DNA of 64,000 bases, taken from positions 4,195,617-4,259,616 of the forward strand of contig RPFO01000076.1 of the NCBI GenBank assembly GCA_009746045.1, written 5' to 3'. Under the pieces are notes generated by a model. The model was not told where the DNA came from and made no database searches. It saw only the letters and a list, made by a program, of their open reading frames with translations. Both the position numbers and the translations under genes were made by a program. Shown in pieces: positions 41,953-52,780 of the stretch (the stretch's first letter is position 1; each line of letters begins with the position of its first letter). Source of the DNA: Mesostigma viride (Eukaryota; Streptophyta; Mesostigmatophyceae; Mesostigmatales; Mesostigmataceae).

Positions 41953-44269
41953 CTAGTTGCCATCCGTCTGGTAAGTGCCACGGGAGGCCAGCAGGACATC
42001 CAGGTACGCCTGGTAGTGAGCCACATCATCGGCATTGTCGTGCCTATCTACAGTGAGGAAAACATCGGCCCACACGCCATCAGGAAAAAGACCCAGAAAG
42101 GCCCAGTAATACCTATGCTGCGTAAGAACGACCTGGCCACGGGCCCAGTCCAGGAAACCACAGGCAAAGAGGCGTAGGAAAGGCTCTACCGCGATCAAGC
42201 AGAGAGCCCGCAGGAGCAGGCGATGGTACCGGATCCGAGGGCGCAAACCCGTCGGGAAAAACAGATCTACCAGGGGCTCCACGTTAGACGGCCACATCCG
42301 GATGTGCCGAACCTCACGGGAGCGCCACCGACGGGCACACTGTCGCGACCCGAACGTCTCGAGGTAGTCGCTAGCCCGGGAGGAGGATGGCCACGGGAGT
42401 CCAGACCCTGGCCCGGGATGGGCGCTGGACGACGGGCATCCCACTCTAGGATGGGCTGAAGGACCGTGCTGTACGTAGCACCCGGCACCGCAGGAAACTC
42501 TACCGTAAGGGCATCTGAGGCCATAATGCCCAGAGGCGGAGGGTAAGCCCACTGGAACCCGCCGTAGGTGTCCAAGTCATTGTGACGCCTAGCCCAGCGA
42601 TACAGGACGCGCCGAACCAGGATCTCACCCTGGAACACCGGATCAGCTAAAATAACCATATCGAAAGGAGGCCGATCAGTCTCAACGGGTAGGCCACGGT
42701 CCCGCGGCGCCCGACACACCTGGGAGAACCCGTAGGACATGGGCGAAATGGCAAGCTCGGCGGAGGCGCGCGGCAGGTCACACTGTCGGCAGGCGAGCGC
42801 AGACATACCGTACCCAAGGACAGGCGTGTCGCGCGACTCCGGAGTCGCATGCACCACAGAAGGGGCCCGATCCCGATCGCCCTCTGACAACTCCCGAAGG
42901 GAATCAGCAGCGCGGGTGGCGCGAGGATCAGAGCCGCTGGACCGAACAACCGCAGCCAAAGACCGCGGGGCCGAAGGGACAGGGGCCGAAGCAGGGGTAG
43001 GAACCGGCACAGACGCAGACGGCGCCGGTACAACAGGGGTCGCGTCGGACCCGCTGCCGGAGGGGGTCGCGACGGACCCGCCACCGCAGCTGGCGCTCCG
43101 GTCTCCGGTGGCGGCGCACCCCAGGCCACATGTTGAAAACAGGGCCCGTAGGGACAGGCAATCCGGCATACGACTGGCTACCATCTAAGCTCCAGTCGGG
43201 AACCGGAATCCTCTGCGGAGGACCGCCCTCCCAAAGCCTGGGAAGACCGCCCGGGTCGCTGAAGAAACCACGCGAGGGCGGCGCTGACGCGGTGGGCGGC
43301 CCGGAAGCGACGGCGGCGGGCGCGGCCGCTGGGGCGGAGGACTCGCGCCGAGGCGCAGGTAAGTCAGGAGCAGGCGCAGGGGCAGCCGAAGGCGTAGGGG
43401 CCGCAGCAACAGAAGAAACCGCAGCCACCGAGGGCTCGCACAGCGCAGGCGGACCCGTAGACGTCGAGGCGACCGAAGGGGAAGGGGGCACAGATACAAC
43501 AGACAGCCCACCTGGCGTGGCTGGAGCGTGCGCCTGGGCCGCCATAAAGGCCCCGAAGGCCGCGGTCAGGGACTGGATCTGTGCCTGCATCGCAGAAACT
43601 GTCGCCGAACGAGGATCAGGCTCACGATCAGAGCCCAAAGGTGTAGGCTCCACCGATGCGCGCCGGACCGACCGTGGTGAAGACGGGACAGGGGAAGGAG
43701 CCGACACTGAAGAGGAGGACGCCACAGGGGAGGCCGAATACTCAGGCGTGTACTGTGCCTCAACTGGTGCGTCCGTAGGAGTAGGGTCGCCAAATGCTAC
43801 GCCCGCTGTCTGGTCCGCGATCTCCATGAACTCAACCGCCCGTAGGAGGTCACAGGGGTTGTCATCTATATCTGCCTCACCCTCGCCCGGAAGCCAGGGG
43901 AACACCTCCCGTAGGCAAGCGCGCCCACAGGGGTAGACAGGTAGGAAAACACCCGGGGGCACTGAAGGACCGCGGCTATCTGCCCAAGGCTGGGCAGCGG
44001 GAGCCACATCCTAAAAGGCAATGCCCGGCATCGTCGAACCCATGCACAACTAGCTGTTGCGGATCATCAGGGGCCGGGCCGAACCACGCGACCCCAAAGA
44101 GGGCAGCCCTGACTAAAGTCGCATGCTGAGCCTGGAGGGCAGGCTGAATGCCACCCGGATAACTGGAACGTGACACCCAGCGGCCCGGAAGGGCCTCGAA
44201 GTAGAGCTCTGGGTCCGGTGGTGGAGGGGAAGGTGGCCGGCTCTCCGACGGAGGGGTAGGATCAGCCAT
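41953..44269 (-). pseudogene. G3 extra ORF downstream of the chromodomain (frame-shifted)
   Basis: From MADPTPPSESRPPSPP at 44269, 77 bases after the pol stop, coding-like sequence runs about 2.3 kb in the same sense as pol, with frame changes near 44010, 43150 and 42400. It ends at 41953. The first third is Pro/acidic. The middle (43900-43200) is a Pro/Ala/Ser-rich disordered region. The last third is ordered and Trp/Arg/Leu-rich (RRVLYRWARRHNDLDTYGG; VEPFLRLFACGFLDWARG). No transmembrane envelope-like segment or known domain is recognised. It is markedly more GC-rich than pol, consistent with separate origin. This position is where env-like or additional ORFs sit in other gypsy elements. 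Confidence 0.6.
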
Positions 44270-44345
44270 GATGGCTGCGGAGGGGAGGGGACAACCAACC
44301 ACCCACCAACAGCAGAAATACGATAAGGGAGGGGCAGGTTGCCAG

Positions 44346-44520
44346 CTAGAGCTGGTGTAGGGTTTTGTAGTCCTGCAACAAACGGCTACAACCATCTAAC
44401 TCACTCTCCGTGTACCATACTTTATCTACCTCACTACGAGCATACATCCATTTCACCTTATACTGGCGCTGGGTACCGCGGCCCTTTTTGATATCTCTAT
44501 GGGCCACGATACTCTCTACT
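44346..44520 (-). pseudogene. G3 chromodomain
   Basis: One frame away from the integrase stop, the minus strand reads VESIVAHRDIKKG, QRQYKVKWMYA, VWYTESEL and SRLLQDYKTLHQL before a stop at 44346. This matches the chromodomain pattern (E-x-I-x-x-H-R, Y-x-V-K-W, W-x-x-x-x-x-L, L-L-x-x-Y), so G3 belongs to the chromovirus group. Such domains bind histone marks and steer integration to chromatin. A frameshift near 44520 detaches it from integrase in this copy. Confidence 0.8.
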
Positions 44521-45130
44521 CGTCTTCTACCTCACCAGTGTCAGGGTTATGCTCTAAAGGGGCAGGAGCTAGTTCTCTACCAGCGAACGTGCTTTGGTGA
44601 TAAAGCTTCAGCTGGCTTCTATGGAAGGTGTTAGAATGTGTCTGCCAAGAGGTAGGGATATCGATTTTATATAAGAAATTTCCTACTCTAGACAACACAC
44701 GGAAGGGTCCTAAGAAGGCGGGCCTAAGTTTCACCTTAAGTTCTGCTTCGAACTTGTGAGCAAAACGGCCAACACGGGGGCCTTCTACTAATACTAGATC
44801 TCCTATATCTATTTCAGGCGCTCTTCTATCTAAGGAGGCACGCAACCTAGCAAGGTACTTAGACTGAGCCTTTTGGTACCCTGAAATCGCGTGATCATGT
44901 GCATTTTTCATTTTATCTAGCAAGGCCTGTACACCTTCTACAGTATCCCGGGACACATCGTCCCTGTCCCGTAGAGGACTAGCTAAGAGAGAGGTAGGAG
45001 TAAGAGGCTGTCTACCAGTATCTAGGAAGAAAGGCGTATAGCCATGCGCAGCCTGGGGGCAATTGTTAAGGGAGAACTCTACCAAGCATAAATAATCCTC
45101 CCAATCACTCCCGAGCCATTAACATAGTGC
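44516..45130 (-). pseudogene. G3 integrase C-terminal region
   Basis: VEFSLNNCPQAAHGYTPF follows the integrase core. IDIGDLVLVEGPRVGRFAHK and LRPAFLGPFRVLSRVGNFLY form the GPF/Y-type C-terminal module typical of Ty3/gypsy integrases. A frameshift near 45125 separates it from the core and another near 44520 from the chromodomain. Confidence 0.82.
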
Positions 45131-45673
45131 CTAAGCTTCTTCCACTACCCTATTAAGACGCTCTACTAGATGAGAGGAGGAGGAGTGGTAGGCAGTACCG
45201 AACGTAACCTTGGTACCGATAGCAGCGAAAAACTGCTGCCAAAAGTCAGAGGTAAATAGCTTATCTTTATCACTAATAAACTGCCTACTCAAACCATGAT
45301 ATCTGTAAACGTTATTAAGGTATAGGCGTGCGCAATCGCGTGCGGTGAGTTCTAAAGGACACGGCACGAGATGACACATACGAGTAAAACGATCTACGAA
45401 AACAAGGATCTGGGCGTTACCTCTATCATTCTTCCTAAAAGGTCCTACAAAATCCATCATGATGGAGTCCCACGGCATGATGGGATCAGGCAGGGTCCTA
45501 GGTTCTGCTATCTGTCCTACATTATTGGGTTTCATCTCCTGGCAAGATTGACAGGTTCTAACATACTCATCTACATCCTTTAAAAGGGAAGGCCAGTAAT
45601 AAGAGCGGGCTACTAGGTCCCGTACCCGTTTACCACCCTGATGAGCAGCTAAGTCATGCAACTCAAAGAGCAA
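45131..45673 (-). pseudogene. G3 integrase: zinc-binding domain and catalytic core
   Basis: LHDLAAHQGGKRVRDLVAR with CQSCQ is the HHCC zinc-binding motif. The core has IMMDFVGPF (first Asp), FISDKDKLFTSDFWQ (second Asp) and SSHLVERLNRVVEEA (Glu). All three catalytic acids are present. The frame is lost between RNase H and this ORF (45674-45977) and again after the last glutamate region, so no full-length integrase is made. Confidence 0.85.
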
Positions 45674-45977
45674 GGAGGAGCGACAGATAGGAGGGACATA
45701 CAGGCGCCATTGAGGGGGAGAATCTGCTATTGCACATATAAAAACCCACCTACAAATTTACAAGGGTGCTTGCCTAATTGTTGGGGATGGGCTGCAATGG
45801 CAGCTAAAGCTTCCGGCTCAGTGGCCGTAAATCTACTAATAAGGCGTTCAAGATCAGAGGTAGGCATCGCTACAGAGGTATCCAGAACAGGTTTAAAGAG
45901 GTCTCCTACCGCCTTGCCAAAGAGAAGGGGAGGTCCTAGAGGGACTATGTTATCATAAGACTTTCCTGACCTAGTCG

Positions 45978-46907
45978 CTATATGGCTAAGCGGTATAGAA
46001 ATTTTATTTTTCCCCTCCCCCCCACCGAGACCACAGGAAGGGCCTCACACGGGAGAGAGAGTCCTACGTGAGAAAGGAGATCAGGCATGCGAACAGCTGT
46101 ATGAAAGAGATAGGCATAGGATTCATCATCAGGTAGTTCACCATAAGGGGTTACACCCATAGTAGTAGGAACTAGAGTAGTATTGAGAACATCCAGGTCC
46201 TCGAAAAAGGAGTAATCTGCGCGACGGGAGAGTGCATCTGGTACTATATTATCTACACCCTTAACATACTGAAGTTTAAAAGGGGAAAACTGTGCTAAAA
46301 ACTCCATCCAGCGCGCTTGACGAGGGGTAAGGTTGGGTTGGGAGAAAAGATGGGTAAGGGGACGGTGATCCGTTTGGATAACTAATCTATAAGGATCTAT
46401 TTCACAGGGTTCATTCAGGCAGACATCAAATTGAGCACCTTTAAGAAAGTGCTGCCACGCATGGCAACAATACACCACTGCTAAGAGTTCCTGCTGGTGT
46501 ACGGGATAGTTACGCTCCGCAGGGAGCATTGTCCTAGAGATATACTCAATTGGCTGTAAGCCCTGACCCTGATCCTGGAGAAGGACGCCCCCTATAGCTA
46601 CCTTACTAGCGTCTGTAGCTACCACAAAGGGTTTGGTAGTATCCGGTAGGATGAGTACGGGAGGGGAGAGGAGTAGGGATTTTAAACACTGAAAGGCCGA
46701 CTGACATTCACTACTCCAGACAAAGGGGATATCCTTCTTTAATAAATGATTAATAGGGGCTGCTATAGTTGCGAAACGCGGGATAAAACGCCTATAGTAA
46801 GAGGCAATCCCTAGAAAACTACGTACACCTTTAACGTCGGTAGGGGTAGGCCATTCCTGAATTGACTTAGTTTTATCCGGGTCGGTAGCGACCCCGGCAT
46901 CTGACAA
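45978..46907 (-). pseudogene. G3 RT thumb and RNase H
   Basis: VRSFLGIASYYRRFIPRFA is the typical gypsy RT connection. RNase H follows with FVVATDASKVAIGGVLLQDQ (Asp), YPVHQQELLAVVYCC (Glu), LVIQTDHRPLTHLF (Asp) and VDNIVPDALSRR (final Asp). The N-terminal edge is displaced by a frameshift near 46900. Confidence 0.88.
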
Positions 46908-47115
46908 ACGTGTCCTAAAAATGGTACACTCCTACCAGAACGAACTTTAGCACGGCGAGCCCACAAGAAATTTTCAGCCATTATCTCTAATACTTTCTTT
47001 AAATCACGTAGGTGCGTTTCAAAATCAGGAGAGTAAATAAGGATATCATCTAAGTAAGCTTGAGCACAAGAACGGTCATGCTCAGATAAAGAAACAGAGG
47101 AGAAGGAAGGATCCT
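46811..47115 (-). pseudogene. G3 RT catalytic palm (YLDD)
   Basis: AQAYLDDILIYSPDFETHL contains the catalytic Y-x-D-D box, followed by DLKKVLEIMAENFLW. Frameshifts near 47120 and 46920 put it in a different frame from the preceding and following RT parts. Confidence 0.85.
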
Positions 47116-47845
47116 TTAAATCAGAGGACACTTGAGGAAGGTGAGAATTCCCATAACAGGTCTAAGCACTTCATTCATTAACATTTGAAAAGAGGCAGGA
47201 GAGTTACAGAGTCCCATAGCCGCTACTCTAAACTGGTAATGACCAAAAGGGGTAGCAAAGGCGGTTTTATGGCAATCCTCAGGAGCTATACGCAGTTGCC
47301 AAAAACCATCCGCACAATCCAGTACTGTGAAACACGTGGAACCTTTAACCTTATTAAATATATCATCAATACGAGGTAGAGGGTATTTAGACTTCACAGT
47401 AATATCATTCAACTTCCTATAATCAGTAACTAGGCGAAACTTGCCATTTGGCTTAGGAACTAACAGGACACCAGCTGAGTAGGGGGAGTTACTAGGCTCT
47501 ATCAATCCTGCTTCTAATAGTGACACTACTAAAATCTGTTTTAGTTCCTTTAATTCGGTAGGGCCCATTCTATACATCGGAGAGTGCGTAGGAACTGCAC
47601 CGTCCTTGATGACTACACGGTGTAAAACAGAACGAGGAGGAGGATAAGAAGGAGTCTTTTCTTCAAAAACTTTCGAGGAATCTATCACAGCCATGTATCT
47701 TACTATTTCATTTTCAGTAAATCCCACTCCTATTGTATCCACTGTGTTTACATCTATATCCACACTATTATTAGTGATAGGTATCTCCTGTACTTCTAAC
47801 TGAAGGAACATACATAATAAGTATCCATATTCCTTTAGTTCCGAT
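47116..47845 (-). pseudogene. G3 RT fingers and palm
   Basis: Recognised by SPMYRMGPTELKELKQ, VPKPNGKFRLVTDYRKLND, YPLPRIDDIF and FTVLDCADGFWQLRI (catalytic Asp), then AFATPFGHYQFRVAAMGL. All are canonical Ty3/gypsy RT. The reading frame continues from protease once the SINE-like insertion at 47856-48305 is ignored. Confidence 0.9.
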
Positions 47846-47855
47846 CGCAATTCAT

Positions 47856-48305
47856 TGAATTGAATTGAATTGTAACATAACTCCGTTGGGAGTATATGTA
47901 GCACATAGCCCTTGAGAGGGGGGCATATGGCCTATCATACATCCTAAGCTACTTCCTGCAAGGGTGGGGATGTAAAGGACCCTTGCTCTAGGTGCACCAG
48001 GGCACTTGCATCCCCATGATCTTCAAGCTATGCCCAGCGAAGGGGGAGCCTGTCATGGGGGGGAAGATCAGCATAGCTATACAAAAAGCTAGGGCATGGC
48101 TGCTCAGCAGGGAGTTACTCCCTGCATGGGCACTGCATAATTAAATAAAGCTAGGCATCATCTGGAGGGTGGCTCATCATAGGCACACATGTACATGACT
48201 AAAAAGGCTAGGCCTCAGCTGGTATAGTGCCTGTAGTAGGCGGGCATGTACAAGGCCACTGTCTAACTATTCTACACTACTGCTGTATTCCCCTAGGCTG
48301 GGGCT
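47856..48305 (-). mobile_element. SINE-like retroposon, copy 2, in G3 pol
   Basis: This 450-bp insertion is flanked by CGCAATTCAT (47846-47855 and 48306-48315). It is homologous to 30319-30775. Its minus-strand 3' tail is a pentanucleotide run, (AATTC)n, unlike the (ATTA)n tail of copy 1. It has no coding capacity. Long TSD plus repeat tail indicates target-primed reverse transcription by a LINE. Confidence 0.85.
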
Positions 48306-48332
48306 CGCAATTCATCATTGGACATTAATACT

Positions 48333-48812
48333 TCAGGTATACATAGGTCTTACAGGAGGATCAACAGGCGTAGGAGGAGTAATATCTACCAAGGATAAAT
48401 TTTCTAATCTATAATGACGTTCCGGTACCCAGTAAGAGCTATCTGGAAACCAAATGACCATGGTATCATAATTAATAGTAATCTTATTATCCTGGTGCCA
48501 ATCTAATCCTAGTAATACATCAGCGGTAGTGATAGGGCCTATAGTGGCCGTCAGGTTGATAGTACGTCCTTGTATGACCAGGGGAAGGGACACCGTACCC
48601 GGGGAATGACTGGTGCGACCGTCAGCATAATGAACAGTGACAGGTTTGGTGTGAGGGATAGGGACTAGTCCTAAACGCCTAACTAGGGCCTCGCTCACAA
48701 AGGAGCTAGCCGCACCGCTATCTACCAACACAGAGACATTCAAAAGTTCATCAGCATGCAAGAAGGGGTCTACAACAGTATGGGGAACGGTTAAGCCACC
48801 ATTCAAAAACAT
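48333..48812 (-). pseudogene. G3 retropepsin domain
   Basis: NVSVLVDSGAASSFVSEALV carries the DSGA catalytic loop, and TTADVLLGLDWHQDN is the conserved second half of a Ty3/gypsy protease. The frame runs into the SINE-like insertion just downstream; upstream it is cut off from gag by copia B. Confidence 0.88.
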
Positions 48813-49066
48813 AAGAGGACGGACACGTAGTGGTAGGGATGATTCAGCTCCTAGAGAGGTTATAAAAACAGGCAGACAAAAATTATTATCTGGGGTACTA
48901 TCTAAGGACCTGTCCAGGTTACCCCCGGCTGACAGGCCTACTGTTCCCCCTCCCCCCCCAAATCCATAGGAACTAACCCCGAAGAAGACCCTGGCGAAAA
49001 AGCCACTGCTGGAGGGTCACGAGGGATCGAAGAGGGTGCGGGAGCCTGATTATCATAGGGGAACCC

Positions 49067-49874
49067 TGTTAGGCATATTATATCCACCTGGCCACAATAT
49101 ATCCCAGCCTGATTTATTTCTTGTTGGATTTATTCCATATGGACTGGGAATTTGATAGCTTTGATAAGCTAGATGAATTGGGCTCAATGAGCTGATCAAT
49201 ATTCATGTGCCATAGTCCTATACTTGGACATGGATGACTTGTAACCTGAGTCAGCCTAGTAGCATCACGTATTTGATTGACAAGTGGTGCTATGGCCTAT
49301 TGGACAAGTGTTTGGTCCATGAGCTGACAAGTGTTGGCAGCTCATGATGACACATGTTATCACTTACATGATGACAAGTGGGTAGACTCATTGCATGACA
49401 CTTGTCACTCCAAGGAGAAGAGATGTGTCACTTTATTAATCATGTTATGTGGCACATTATTACGTAGACACTTGGCATCTAGCTATTATGCCAGCTCATT
49501 GGATCATGTCTAGAATGTTCTAGGAATGTTCTAAGAATATGCCAGGAATATTCCTGGAATATACTGAGAATATGCTGGGAATATGCTAGGAATATGCTAG
49601 GATGTTTCTACAAGCTTCTGTGATGATGTCATTGCTGATGTCATCCTTCCTAGCCTAAAAGTTATAAAAGGAAACTGCCCCCTAAGGGCAGGTACCTCCA
49701 TTCAACCTCCATTCAAGCTCTTCTCCAACTATTATATTCTAATAAAGCCATTTATTCTTCCACGTAAATTGTCTTCAACCTCTCTTTCTTTCAGCACCTG
49801 CAAGGTGTGTGGGTAGCAAGGCCAAGCACAAGGCATTGTGTAAAACCCATTAGTTTCCTCTCCCAATCCAAACA
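49067..49874 (+). repeat. 5' LTR of copia B
   Basis: 808 bp with ends TG...CA, preceded by the TSD AACCC. AATAAA occurs at about 49740, near the probable R region. Confidence 0.93.
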
Positions 49875-49890
49875 TGGTATCGGAGGTTTG
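49875..49890 (+). promoter_or_regulatory. Primer-binding site of copia B, initiator tRNA-Met type
   Basis: TGGTATCGGAGG directly follows the LTR end CCAAACA, matching plant copia primer-binding sites. Confidence 0.88.
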
Positions 49891-49939
49891 TTACTGAGGA
49901 ACAAGAAGACCACTGTGAACCCAGAGACATCCAGTTCCA

Positions 49940-50653
49940 TTGGCGACTGAAGACACCATGGCTACCAAGGAAGCGTGCTACAAGCAATTCCGGGCAACAA
50001 GCAAGTCCATCACAACGTTTGATGGGCGGTCTCTGAGGAAATGGGAAGAAATCAAGGCTGTGTTGAAGGCCTTAGCATCGGCCTATTGTGACCTGGTCAA
50101 GGTCCTAACTGGAGAGGAGGATTCGCTAAAGGAGGTCAAGACTGCGCTGCTGGAGGCGGAGGAGCTACTGCACGGAAGGCGTTCTGCTCAAGCAAAGAAG
50201 GAGGGCTCCCCTAACGGCCAGGTTTTCCACACTACTACGAAGAAAAGTGGAGGAAAGAGGCGGTGCAATTACTGCAAGAAGGCCGGGCACGTGGACACCC
50301 AGTGCTGGGAGAAGCATCCGGAGCTGAAGCAAGAACGCAAGAACAAGGCAACGCGACGGAACCAAGCGAGAAAGGAGCACTCACCAGGTGCCAGCGAGGC
50401 GCGTATCACCGAGGAGGCTGCGGAGCGGTCCGGCTTCGTCTTCGCCACCATCGCCGAGTCGCCATCGCCGTCGGATGCTGCTGCACTCACGCAGTATGAA
50501 AAGAAAGCACCGACCAGCTGGGTGCTGGATTCTGCAGCGAGCTGTCACATGACGCCATGCCCGTCGGATTTCGTGTGCCTGCACCCTCACAACAGGGAAA
50601 TCGCCGGCTCAGGAGGCAAACTGAGGCGACAGCCATCGGGACTGTCAAGCTGA
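49940..50653 (+). CDS. Gag and protease N-terminus of copia B
   Basis: This ORF starts MATEDTMATKEACYKQF. It has a short Gag with a helical segment (WEEIKAVLKALASAYCDLVK), a CCHC knuckle CNYCKKAGHVDTQC, and the copia protease start WVLDSAASCHMTP with the DSA loop. A one-base deletion near 50622, compared with copia A, shifts the frame, so the ORF ends prematurely at 50653. Coding continues in the frame of the next ORF. Gag is shorter than in autonomous copia elements. Confidence 0.85.
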   Translation: MATEDTMATKEACYKQFRATSKSITTFDGRSLRKWEEIKAVLKALASAYCDLVKVLTGEEDSLKEVKTALLEAEELLHGRRSAQAKKEGSPNGQVFHTTTKKSGGKRRCNYCKKAGHVDTQCWEKHPELKQERKNKATRRNQARKEHSPGASEARITEEAAERSGFVFATIAESPSPSDAAALTQYEKKAPTSWVLDSAASCHMTPCPSDFVCLHPHNREIAGSGGKLRRQPSGLSS

Positions 50654-51627
50654 AGCTGCCGGGCCAGGAGGCAGACGTGCACCTCCAAAACGCGCTGCTC
50701 GTTCCAAAGCTGAGCACCCGACTTTTATCTGTCGGCCAGCTCGTCAAGGATGGCCACAACGTCGACCTCGCCAAGCGGGTTGCTGTGCTGGACAGCAGGC
50801 CCTGCAGCATCGTGACGAGGAACAACACCTACTTTTTGCCCGCGCGCGGTGCGGACGCAGCGATGGACGCCATCCCAGAGCTGAAATCTTCGGCGACGAG
50901 CTTCAAGGACGTCGACGTTGCCTGTCAAGGGCAGAAAATGGCGAGCAGCGAGCGCAGCATCTCACGTGCCTCGGGACACGCGGCGGAGTGGCTGGCCGTG
51001 GGCCTAACGGTCATACTGGCCATGCTTGCCCGTGTATGCGGGATCGGGGGCGGCCTCATACTGGGCATTACTCGCACACTGCGTGGCTTTTTATACTCTG
51101 CGCCGGCCCAGTGGAAGTTCACGCCAATTCGAGAAGTTTCCAGCGCAATGGAGAAGTCCGTGTCAGACGCTGAAGTACTTCCAGAAACTGCGGTCCAGAA
51201 CAGCCCAGTGCAGGCGGAGCGCGTTGTCGCCGCCAGCATACCAGGTGATACTGGTGCTAGTAACCAAAGTCCGGCGACCAGACCAAAGGCGCGGCGCTCG
51301 AACGCTGCCAGCCTAACTGAGGGGGAACAAATTCGTGACGCGAGGGCGAAATCGACCAAGCTGCCAAATTTTTCCAAGTCCTGGACTGCCAAGTCCGGTG
51401 CTGGCGCGAGGCCTCGAGCGAGCCGACAACGACGTGGACAGCGACCTGTCAGCCAAAGTGTTGTCAAGCACCAACGGTCAACTAAGGTGCGAAATGCTGC
51501 CAAGGTATCACGTCGGTCAGTTTACGGTGTTCGGCCAGGCCATGGCATTTGCAATTGCGCTAGCTGCAACGACCCTTGGAAATTGTCGCCCAGGATGCAC
51601 AGACCCCACTTCTCAAGGTTGCCCTAA
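50624..51627 (+). pseudogene. Protease C-terminus plus membrane-segment extension, copia B
   Basis: The first 75 codons (TAIGTVKLKLPGQEAD, LLVPKLSTRLLSVGQLVKDG) are the end of a copia protease. Where GAG-pre-integrase and integrase should follow there is instead an Ala/Ser-rich linker and a hydrophobic segment at about 50983-51072 (AEWLAVGLTVILAMLARV, then CGIGGGLILGI). After it comes a basic tail (KSWTAKSGAGARPRASRQRR). No known domain is recognised. Copia A carries the same extension fused in one frame with protease. Origin by capture of a host sequence is an inference. Confidence 0.7.
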
Positions 51628-52780
51628 TGTTTTGTCTGTGGGAAATGAACTTGTATGTCGACTTTTGTGTCGTGTTTGCTGGAATTTGTGAGGCGCCGTA
51701 AGCCTGCGTTCTCTGGTTCTTTCTTTGTGTTCTTCAAGCAATTATGTGCTTATTTTGCCATGCGTTCAGTGGCAATGGCCCACGCATTTTGGTATTGTTC
51801 CCACGAGACGTTTTCTACGTACCTGGAGTGTGTATCCAGAGTTTTTGCACGCTATTTGTGGCACTAGTCTGCGGCGTAGTGAAGCGCCGTTGTATCGTCG
51901 TCTACGACTTGTTTTCGTAAGTTTAAGTGCCTGTGACGCGTGTGTTATTTTGTTTTGTGCTGAGAGCATTGCTTGTATGCAAATGCTTACGTCCTTTGTG
52001 TCGAATTTGGCTGTGCATTTCGGCATAGCCTGTAATGTCGGACGTAATGTTTACTCTCGGGCACTGATTTGTGAATCGTGACCAAGTAATCGTTACTTGT
52101 GTTCGCCTTTGTGGCGGTAATGTTTTGCACGTCCTGTTTTCTTTGCTATGAAGCGCGTTTATCTGTTATGGCCACTGTGTATTGTGTTGAAGGTTGTATT
52201 GCACCTTGTTTGTGTGGCATTTGTTGCCAATATGTTTGTTTGCTCACCCCGTTTATTTGGCGTAAAACGTGATGTTGGTGTCATTTATTTCGTGAGATGG
52301 CATATTTATGTTGCTCCGTGTGTGTACAGCACGTGTTGTTGCCGTTACCCTACCTCTATACCGTTCGGGTTAGCTCATAGGGACTTTCTTTGTTGGCATG
52401 TGTTGCCGTATCATATGTGTGGGACTGTGTGGCCCTATTGTGTCCATGGGCAGCCGCTTTGAGTGAGGGGGGAATGTCGCATCTAGAGCACTTTTTCCAA
52501 CTAAGGGTTGGGTATCAGCCATCCAGGATTGATGGGCAGCTAGTGCGTTGCTGCTATGGCAGGACACTCATTCGCGTTGCCGGGGGGGACGGATCAGTGG
52601 CGGTAGTGCGGCTCATGACCGCATGTTGGAGCTTCAAGCATTTCACGAGGACGGCATCTTCATTTTCAGTTGCACTATGCTAGCAACTGGACGGCATGCT
52701 ACGAGCATGTGGTTAAGGGGGGTGTTGAGATTCCACCTACCCAGTCATCTTTTGCTTTGTGCCCATGTGGCTAAGGGGGG
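51628..52780 (+). other. 3' noncoding region of copia B
   Basis: About 1.15 kb without conserved ORFs; candidate frames here are broken in copia A. It contains the intact target site of G3 (TACCTCTATACCG near 52350) and two polypurine runs followed by TGTT, at about 52710-52720 and 52772-52780. The second abuts the 3' LTR. Confidence 0.75.

Noticed and set aside
43130-43936. 268-residue Gly/Ala-rich plus-strand ORF
   Set aside because: Antisense shadow of the Pro/Ala-rich part of the G3 extra ORF.
51725-52081. 118-residue ORF in the copia B 3' region
   Set aside because: The corresponding frame in copia A ends after about 66 residues and carries changes without coding bias, so the region is judged noncoding.
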